A stretch of DNA of 64,000 nt from Hydromonas duriensis (GTDB lineage: Bacteria; Pseudomonadota; Gammaproteobacteria; Burkholderiales; Burkholderiaceae): positions 569-64,568 of the forward strand of contig NZ_SNZE01000011.1 in the NCBI RefSeq assembly GCF_004363775.1. The letters are read 5' to 3'. The notes beneath the pieces are model-generated. The model did not search any database, was not told the DNA's origin, and saw only the letters and a program-made list of their open reading frames with translations. Shown one piece after another: positions 57,992-64,000 of the stretch (positions within the stretch are counted from its first letter, which is position 1; each line of letters opens with the position of its first letter). The translations under genes and the position numbers were made by a program.

Positions 57992-59307
57992 AGGGGTTGA
58001 TGGTAGTTGTCTACAGCATCGTATTGTTTGTCTTGCAACCATTTGCATGCATTTACTTGTTGTTGCGGGCGCGTAAACAACCCGAATATGCGAAACATTG
58101 GCATGAGCGTTTTGCACTGTATTTACACCAACGCCAACACCCCTCGCCGCTGCGCATTTGGATTCATGCCGTTTCTTTGGGCGAAACCCGTGCCGCCGCG
58201 CCTTTGATTGAAGCGCTGTACGCCCAGTCGCCGCAAGCCCATGTCATTTTAACGCACACCACGCCGACGGGACGGGCGGCGGGGCAGTCGTTGTTTGCCA
58301 CATATCTTGCCGATGGTCGCATGAGCCAAGTGTATGTGCCATACGATACTTATGGTGCTGTCTCGCGCTTTTTTAGAACCTTTGCGCCAACCCACATTTG
58401 GGTCATGGAGACTGAAGTGTGGCCAAACATGGTTGCGACTGCCAACCGACTTCATATTCCCATCCACTTGGTCAATGGTCGTTTGTCGAAAAAATCATTT
58501 AGACAAACATTAAGCTTCTATTGGTTGATGGGGCATGCTTATAAAGGTTTTAATGGCATTTGCGCACAAACACCAATCGACTCAGTACGCTATCAAAAGT
58601 TGGGGGTATCCGCCAACCGCATTACCGTGACGGGTAATTTAAAATTTGACATGCGTCCACCCAAGCCTCAAATTGAAGAAGGGCGGCGACTGAAACGGTT
58701 TATCGGCAATCGTTCGGTTGTCATGCTGGCGTCGACACGGGACGGCGAAGAGTCGCAGTGGCTTAGTGCTTTAAAATACCTGAAAAACTTTTTCCCAAAC
58801 GTACAGTGGTGGGTTGTGCCGCGCCATCCTCAGCGTTTTAATGATGTGTCGCAACTGATTGAGCAATCAGAACTGTTTCCAACACCCGTGGTACGCAAAA
58901 GCATGCTCGAGAACTTAAGTGATGGTGAGATTCAGACACAGCTTGCCCAAACAGATGTCGTACTCGGTGACACAATGGGGCAAATGTTTATGTATTACAC
59001 GATTTCGGATGTGGTGATGATGGGGGGGGCTTGGTTACCGCTCGGTGGTCAAAATTTCCTTGAGCCGTTATCCATCGGTAAACCCACACTCATTGGTCCG
59101 CACACATTCAATTTTGGACAAATTACGGTAGATGCCACTAAGGCAGGGGCTTTATTGCAATGCCACAGCATGGTTCAAGGGCTTGAAATTGCATCGAACC
59201 TATTAAACAACTCTGAGCAAAACACGTTACAACAGCACAGAGCCGAAGCTTTTTGCCTAGCCCACCAAGGTGCCGTGAAACGCACGTTGTCGATATTGCA
59301 ACCATAA
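57988..59307 (+). CDS. waaA: 3-deoxy-D-manno-octulosonic acid transferase
   Basis: 439 aa. Transfers Kdo to lipid A. An N-terminal membrane anchor (about 3-28) is followed by WIHAVSLGETRAAAPLIEAL, THTTPTGRAAG and WVMETEVWPNMV, all KdtA signatures. The second domain has TGNLKFDMRPP, VPRHPQRF, DTMGQMFMYY and PLGGQNFLEPLSIGKPTLIGPHTFNF, the CMP-Kdo site. The start overlaps waaC. A terminator follows the gene. Confidence 0.95.
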   Translation: MKGLMVVVYSIVLFVLQPFACIYLLLRARKQPEYAKHWHERFALYLHQRQHPSPLRIWIHAVSLGETRAAAPLIEALYAQSPQAHVILTHTTPTGRAAGQSLFATYLADGRMSQVYVPYDTYGAVSRFFRTFAPTHIWVMETEVWPNMVATANRLHIPIHLVNGRLSKKSFRQTLSFYWLMGHAYKGFNGICAQTPIDSVRYQKLGVSANRITVTGNLKFDMRPPKPQIEEGRRLKRFIGNRSVVMLASTRDGEESQWLSALKYLKNFFPNVQWWVVPRHPQRFNDVSQLIEQSELFPTPVVRKSMLENLSDGEIQTQLAQTDVVLGDTMGQMFMYYTISDVVMMGGAWLPLGGQNFLEPLSIGKPTLIGPHTFNFGQITVDATKAGALLQCHSMVQGLEIASNLLNNSEQNTLQQHRAEAFCLAHQGAVKRTLSILQP

Positions 59308-59347
59308 ATCCCAGTGTTTACAACACAATTAGGTCGCAACATAAAAT

Positions 59348-59376
59348 AAAAAACGAGCAGGGCGCTCGTTTTTTAT
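59348..59376. terminator. Terminator between waaA and ntrX
   Basis: Stem AAAAAACGAGC/GCTCGTTTTTT with a short AGGGC-type loop; A- and T-runs on the two sides suit both converging genes. Its right edge touches the ntrX stop. Confidence 0.8.
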
Positions 59377-60140
59377 TTATTTTTACTGCCTTTGCTAATC
59401 GCAATATTCAACTGTTTTAATTTCCGATATAAGTGCGTTCGCTCCAAGCCTGTCTTTTCAGCGACTCGTGTGATATTTGAATTTTCTTGGCGCAAATGAT
59501 ATTCAAAATAAATGCGCTCAAAATGATCCCTCGCTTCACGCAACGGCAACTCTAAGTCCAAAGTGGACAGCTCCTGCGCACTGGGCGTTAAAGACGGGAC
59601 TGCGATTGCGCTGACTTCATTTGAAGTGGTGTCCGTTGCGGCAGAAGCGCTTTGACTTTGAGGCGAAACCGTCGCAGCGGTTTCAGTTGGGGCCCCCATC
59701 GAATCGGTGGGGTGAGTTCTATTCGTGTTGCCCGTCCCCAGTTGTTGATTGACCACTTTTTTAATGTCTGGCGGGGTTGAGCGCAACAAACCTTGTTGCA
59801 CGGTATGCAATAATTTTTGTAAGGTAATTGGTTTTTCGAGAAAGTCGAGAGCACCAATGCGCGTGGCTTCAACAGCGGTCTCAATGCTCGCATGCCCACT
59901 CATCATGACCACAGGCATCGTCAACTGACCGTTGAGCGCCCATTCTTTGAGCAAGGTCACACCGTCCGTGTCGGGCATCCAAATATCCAACAACACCAAA
60001 TCGGGACGCGATGCATTGCGTGCCGCTCGCGCTTGCGTGGCGTTTTCAGCAAGCATCACCACATGCCCTTCATCATAGAGAATTTCAGAGAGCAATTCGC
60101 GGATGCCCATTTCATCGTCGACAACCAAAATATTTGCCAT
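59373..60140 (-). CDS. ntrX: NtrX-like response regulator without AAA+ domain
   Basis: 255 aa. REC domain (about 1-120) with acidic pocket VDDE, phosphoacceptor LLDIWMPDTDG (Asp about 52), MMSGHAS and the lysine in FLEKPI. A ~75-residue Ser/Thr/Ala/Gln-rich linker follows (about 130-205). A C-terminal Fis-type helix-turn-helix ends it: FERIYFEYHLRQENSNITRVAEKTGLERTHLYRKLKQL. The sigma-54 AAA+ domain of canonical NtrX (~450 aa) is missing. The partner kinase is encoded upstream. AGGTGG upstream of ATG 60140. Confidence 0.88.
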   Translation of the reverse strand: MANILVVDDEMGIRELLSEILYDEGHVVMLAENATQARAARNASRPDLVLLDIWMPDTDGVTLLKEWALNGQLTMPVVMMSGHASIETAVEATRIGALDFLEKPITLQKLLHTVQQGLLRSTPPDIKKVVNQQLGTGNTNRTHPTDSMGAPTETAATVSPQSQSASAATDTTSNEVSAIAVPSLTPSAQELSTLDLELPLREARDHFERIYFEYHLRQENSNITRVAEKTGLERTHLYRKLKQLNIAISKGSKNK

Positions 60141-60228
60141 TTATGTGTCCACCTGTTGGGTTATGGAAATACAAAAAAAATCATAATTACGTTTGTTTTT
60201 ATCAAAAAGTGTTCATTTAACATACAAT

Positions 60229-62517
60229 TTATATCAAGCGTGGTGTGTCATTGACACCAAAATTTGAGTTGTCTGTTTGCAACACATTTAAGAACAGTAT
60301 ATCAATTTGTGCACCTAAAATCTCATTTTGTCCATCATTTTTTGTATGGTTTTTTACAGTGATTTTACCATGATGCGCATCAATGATTTTTTTGACCACA
60401 GGCAAGCCTAAACCTGTCCCCCCACTTTTGGTGGTGTTGTAAGGTTCAAACATCCGCGCGAGGATTTTTGGGCTAAAACCCGTGCCGTAATCACGGATGC
60501 TAAAGCCAACGGCTTGACTATGAATCAAGCTGTCACTTTGTAGCTCAACCTTGTTGGTCGATAACTCAACCACGGGCAAAACGCCTGTTTCATGCGCTTC
60601 AATCGCGTTTTTAATCAAGTTATGCAAGACTTGGCGAAGCTGCTGCGCATCCGCTAAAATCAAAGGCAACGATTCAGCTAAATCAGCGTGAATACGATAT
60701 TTCACGCCCTCTCCCGCTTCATATAAAGTCAAAATCTCCCGCAATAACTCGTTCAAGTCCAAGGCAGAAAATGCAATTTCAGGGGCTCGCGCATAGTTGC
60801 GAAATTCATCCGCCATGTTTTGTAAGGCCATCACTTGATTGACAATGGTTCGTGTACTGCGTTCAAGTAAATATTGGTCAGCCTCTTCCAATTTGTCATG
60901 TAACTTCATGTTTAAGCGTTCAGCTGACAATTGAATCGGCGTTAAAGGGTTTTTTATTTCATGCGCCAAACGCCGAGCGACTTCACCCCAAGCCAAGGTG
61001 CGCTGTGCCGAAACAATCGGCGAAATGTCATCGCAAACCAAGACGATGCTGTCTTCACCATCCTCAGCGATAAAGCGAGAACCTTGTACGGAGACAGTTA
61101 AGTCATCGGTATGCTGTGCGCGATTAAAGGTTAAATTTTGTTGGATACGCCAATTGTTGCTATCGGTGGCATGGTTGGCGTGATTGCGCATGGCTTCTTG
61201 AATGGGCTCAAACAAAGGTGCTAAAACATCAATCTGCGCCATGTATTGCCCAACACAAGGGGTTAAATCGGTCTGAAACATACGGTTTGCGCTGCGATTA
61301 AATGACTCAAGCATAAAATCATGGTTAAACACCAGTACGCCTGATGACAAATTATCTAAAACAGCCTCAGAGTACGCTTTGGCGGCTTCTAATTCTTTTT
61401 GGTTGTGTTGCAATGACAGTTGTGTGACATTCAGTTGTTGCGCCATATCACCAAACGAATCCACCAATTGAATCAGCTCATCCGACCCTTTCACGCGTTG
61501 CGGTACTAGAGCATAATGCCCCGTTGCCACCATGCGAGTGGCTTGTGCAAGCCACAAAATCGGTTGAATCATGCGATTGGCAATTAAAAAAGCCGCCGCC
61601 AACGCCGCCAACATCGTCAACAACAAAGTCACCGATAAAGTAACTCGGTATAAATTACGTAAACTGGTGCGAGAGGACTCCGTGGCTTGATAGTCGCGCA
61701 AGCCGTTCTGAATATCCAAAACTTTTTTCGCAAAATTAATCGGCATCACACGTTGAGCGTATAAATAATGCGCTTGCCCAGTTGCTTTTGGAATTTCTTT
61801 AATGGCATGAATCACGGGAGGTAACGGCACGTTTTCACCATCTTGAGCATCGGACTCATCCTCTACCCAAGTCCAGCCCTCTTGGCTTTTTGCCATCATT
61901 TCAGGCGTAATGCCTGACAATACGTGGTTATCGAGCTGCGAACCATCGCTGTTTTGCCACAAAGGCTTACCTTGCTTATCGAAGGCCGCCATCGCTTGCC
62001 AACGGTATGTTTTCAGCCATGAGTCAATATGCAAAGATGAGGCTTGGTCGGCATTCTGACCTTGCAATTCAAGCGAGACCCGTTCCAAATTGTCTCGCGT
62101 TTGCTCACTGGCCCGAGACAGACCCTCACGCCCAAAATTCAGTCCCGCTTCAAGAGCTGTGTCGAGCTTCAAATTAAACCATGTGTCAATCGTGCGCGAG
62201 ACAAACATGGTGGAAATCAAAAACAGCAAAATACTGGGAATAATACCCAATAGGGCAAACGACAAAGCAAAGCGAGTCAATAACCGAGTGCCAAAGACAT
62301 TTTGGCGCAAGCGCCGCCACAGCCACACCGCTAAAAAGCCAAGCAACGTGAGCATCACGATAATGGTGCCAACATTCAAGGCCAACAAAATTGAATATTG
62401 CTCTTGAAAATTGGAGCTGCTCCGCGTGGCTAAAGCAAGCGCGACCAATAAGCCTGTGCCTAAAGCCATGGTGCCGATGAAAAAACTTTTGAGGTATTTA
62501 TTCATAAAACCAAACAA
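60229..62517 (-). CDS. ntrY: NtrY-like sensor histidine kinase
   Basis: 762 aa. Four hydrophobic segments: two N-terminal (about 12-32, 45-65), one near 85-110 and one near 290-315. These frame a periplasmic region of ~170 residues. HAMP follows, with a PAS-like domain around 385-490. The H-box is RRLAHEIKNPLTPIQL (about residue 535), then the N-box NLIKNAIEAHE, and the G-boxes DYGTGFSPKI and GGTGLGLPVVKKII. ATG 62505 is an alternative start. It pairs with the NtrX-like regulator 88 bp downstream. Confidence 0.93.
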   Translation of the reverse strand: MFGFMNKYLKSFFIGTMALGTGLLVALALATRSSSNFQEQYSILLALNVGTIIVMLTLLGFLAVWLWRRLRQNVFGTRLLTRFALSFALLGIIPSILLFLISTMFVSRTIDTWFNLKLDTALEAGLNFGREGLSRASEQTRDNLERVSLELQGQNADQASSLHIDSWLKTYRWQAMAAFDKQGKPLWQNSDGSQLDNHVLSGITPEMMAKSQEGWTWVEDESDAQDGENVPLPPVIHAIKEIPKATGQAHYLYAQRVMPINFAKKVLDIQNGLRDYQATESSRTSLRNLYRVTLSVTLLLTMLAALAAAFLIANRMIQPILWLAQATRMVATGHYALVPQRVKGSDELIQLVDSFGDMAQQLNVTQLSLQHNQKELEAAKAYSEAVLDNLSSGVLVFNHDFMLESFNRSANRMFQTDLTPCVGQYMAQIDVLAPLFEPIQEAMRNHANHATDSNNWRIQQNLTFNRAQHTDDLTVSVQGSRFIAEDGEDSIVLVCDDISPIVSAQRTLAWGEVARRLAHEIKNPLTPIQLSAERLNMKLHDKLEEADQYLLERSTRTIVNQVMALQNMADEFRNYARAPEIAFSALDLNELLREILTLYEAGEGVKYRIHADLAESLPLILADAQQLRQVLHNLIKNAIEAHETGVLPVVELSTNKVELQSDSLIHSQAVGFSIRDYGTGFSPKILARMFEPYNTTKSGGTGLGLPVVKKIIDAHHGKITVKNHTKNDGQNEILGAQIDILFLNVLQTDNSNFGVNDTPRLI

Positions 62518-62544
62518 AAATCCAAACGCTCGTTGTTTGTATCC

Positions 62545-63144
62545 TTATCGAGGCGTGAAATTGAAACGATACCAACCCGAATCCAGCCCCCAGCCTTGTT
62601 GAGTCAAGGAGTTCAGTTGATAAGTGCGAGGTAGACGCGCGGTATTGAGCGACATGCGAATCGAAGCGTTGTACTGCTCGCCTGTATTCATTTGGTTGCT
62701 ACTTAAGACACGCCATTGGCTGGGTCTTGAGGCAAATAACACGCATTCGCTCAATGTGCTAAAGCGGTATTGGTCCGCCCCGACGGCCACACGGTATTGT
62801 TGAGTTAAGCTGTTATAAGAAATGCGATAGTCGCGCCGTGCCGATACCACATCTTCATTCGTCCAATACCAGCGCGGGCGCGCAAGCTCAAACTCGACGG
62901 TGAACGTGATGGGCGTGCCATGATTGATGGCTTCTTGTAATTGTTGCGGCATTGAAAATCGAAAATCGGCATTCACCGCATATCCGCCGTCTGATTGACG
63001 AGTTAAAGTCGCGTATTGGGTCGAAATGGCGGCGTGCGCAGGCACAGACATCAACAGCGAAGCACACACCCATATCCACACCAAACAGACGCGTTGCCAG
63101 CGTCTAGTCAGGGTTGAATTTTGAAGTGTTTGCATAAGCGCCAT
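62545..63144 (-). CDS. DUF4390 domain protein
   Basis: 199 aa. An N-terminal hydrophobic segment (about 22-38) works as signal peptide (ending PAHA). The mature part has QSDGGYAVNADFRFSMPQQLQEAINHGTPITFTVEFELARPRWYWTNE, in which the early strand and the later LxxPRxYWxxE pattern are DUF4390 features. Function unknown; the gene is conserved between rsmB and ntrY in Burkholderiales. 27 bp before ntrY, 6 bp after rsmB, so likely one transcript. Confidence 0.85.
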   Translation of the reverse strand: MALMQTLQNSTLTRRWQRVCLVWIWVCASLLMSVPAHAAISTQYATLTRQSDGGYAVNADFRFSMPQQLQEAINHGTPITFTVEFELARPRWYWTNEDVVSARRDYRISYNSLTQQYRVAVGADQYRFSTLSECVLFASRPSQWRVLSSNQMNTGEQYNASIRMSLNTARLPRTYQLNSLTQQGWGLDSGWYRFNFTPR

Positions 63145-63150
63145 ACGGTA

Positions 63151-64000
63151 TCAATTTGATGTTTTGGTTAATGCGGCGTAATAAAACCCATCGTGGTTAC
63201 GTGTTTCAGTTTGGGTGGGTATCAATTGTCCCTCGCCATGCTGCAGGGGCTGCAATGCGGGCAATTCCAAGCGTTGCGCGTTTGGCGTATGCGCCAAGAA
63301 TGCAGCGATAACCTGCTCGCCTTCTTCGGGAAAAATGGAACACGTACAATACAACAAACGTCCGCCCACTGCGACGGTTTTCCACATTGTACGCAAGAGT
63401 TGGGCCTGTTGTCTCGCCAAACCTTCCAAATCGTTGGCCTCACGCAACCAACGTATGTCGGGGTGACGACGAACAATGCCGCTGGCCGAACACGGTGCAT
63501 CCAACAACACGCGGTCAAACGCCTCTCGATTCCACCACTGGTGCGCATTATTGGCATCCACCACTAAAATATCCGCTTCTAAATCCAAACGATGTAAGTT
63601 ATCGGCAATGCGTGCTGCGCGTGCTTCATCTTTTTCAATCGCCGTCAATTGAACGTCATAGCGTTCTAAAATATGGCAGGTTTTACCTCCTGGCGCGGCG
63701 CATGCATCCAACACACGCATGCCGTCGTGAACATCCAATAAGTCGGCGGCGATTTGCGCACCCGCATCTTGAACCGACACACCGCCATCGGCAAACGCTG
63801 GCAAATCAGCCACACCACAGGGCTGGCTTAGCACAACCGCTTGCGCACTTAATGTGGGCATGCCTTGTGCAATCAGTCCGTCTTCTTTGATGTAATCAAT
63901 GTACTCATCAGCCGTGCCGCGTCTCGCATTCACCCGCAATGTCATGGGTGGATGGGTATTGCCAATGCTTAAAATGCTTTGCCAATCATTGGGATAATTA
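63151..64000 (-). CDS. rsmB: 16S rRNA (cytosine967-C5)-methyltransferase, 5' truncated by window edge
   Basis: The frame is open to the right edge (it reads NYPNDWQSILSIGNTHPPMTLRVN across 63900-63999), so the N-terminal NusB-like domain lies outside the window; the ATG at 63945 is internal. Visible: PPMTLRVNARR, the SAM loop DACAAPGGKTCHI, DAPCSASGIVRRHPDIRW (first catalytic cysteine) and YCTCSIFPEEGEQVI (second). It methylates C967 of 16S rRNA. Leads the rsmB-DUF4390-ntrYX run. Confidence 0.95.
   Translation of the reverse strand, partial: NYPNDWQSILSIGNTHPPMTLRVNARRGTADEYIDYIKEDGLIAQGMPTLSAQAVVLSQPCGVADLPAFADGGVSVQDAGAQIAADLLDVHDGMRVLDACAAPGGKTCHILERYDVQLTAIEKDEARAARIADNLHRLDLEADILVVDANNAHQWWNREAFDRVLLDAPCSASGIVRRHPDIRWLREANDLEGLARQQAQLLRTMWKTVAVGGRLLYCTCSIFPEEGEQVIAAFLAHTPNAQRLELPALQPLQHGEGQLIPTQTETRNHDGFYYAALTKTSN

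Overview
The window is about 64 kb of bacterial chromosome, almost all coding. It has the gene content and order of a betaproteobacterium of the order Burkholderiales. The pointers are the MidA/FolM/FolB/TtcA cluster, methionine synthase split into two polypeptides, the RsmB-DUF4390-NtrY-NtrX block, the DUF4254-WaaC-WaaA block, a coenzyme B12-dependent ribonucleotide reductase with a duplicated C-terminal domain, and PPK2 next to Ppx. Base composition looks moderate, lower than in most Burkholderia-like genomes, so a low-GC lineage is likely. I cannot name a genus. No phage, insertion sequence, CRISPR array, rRNA or integrase was seen. One tRNA gene, tRNA-Leu(CAA), is present.

Layout. 1-2.7 kb: a two-partner secretion locus, the end of a YDG-repeat exoprotein (cut by the left edge) and its outer-membrane transporter. 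2.7-6.3 kb: folate/pterin and tRNA-thiolation housekeeping genes. 6.4-7.9 kb: two AT-rich accessory genes, a DUF4822 secreted protein and a membrane-anchored HNH nuclease. 8-19.7 kb: GST, ychF, the ppx-ppk2 polyphosphate pair, ftsY, rsmD, coaD, a ferredoxin, several small membrane proteins, a TlpA-like thioredoxin, yraN and rsmI. 20-24.5 kb: a compact four-gene operon that I read as an exopolysaccharide synthase/exporter: processive GT2, HlyD-like, TolC-like, and UDP-HexNAc dehydrogenase. 24.5-33 kb: an MFS carrier, lysC, a VanX-like dipeptidase, tsaE, queG, the first half of metH, a DMT carrier and a small secreted protein. 33.3-46.4 kb: the second half of metH, a copper-handling trio, pyk, a DciA-like gene, secA, nrdJ and hpf. 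46.5-53.3 kb: phosphohexomutase, pgi, tRNA-Leu, suhB and mutS. 53.3-64 kb: a GT2, a LysR/pirin divergent pair, the LPS inner-core genes (waaC, waaA), the ntrYX two-component system, DUF4390 and rsmB (cut by the right edge).

How the genes fit together. Several cell-envelope functions sit here: TPS adhesin, the putative polysaccharide machine, LPS core, SecA, and the phosphomannomutase and Pgi that feed sugar nucleotides. One-carbon and B12 metabolism is represented by MetH and NrdJ, both needing cobalamin, although I saw no cobalamin riboswitch. The strongest candidate for an undescribed system is the four-gene operon at 19967-24490. It appears to couple a hyaluronan/alginate-type polymerase to a HlyD/TolC-type conduit and carries its own uronic-acid precursor enzyme. 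Start codons were moved from the longest open frame wherever a ribosome-binding site, operon overlap or family length argued for it, and each case is stated in the entry.
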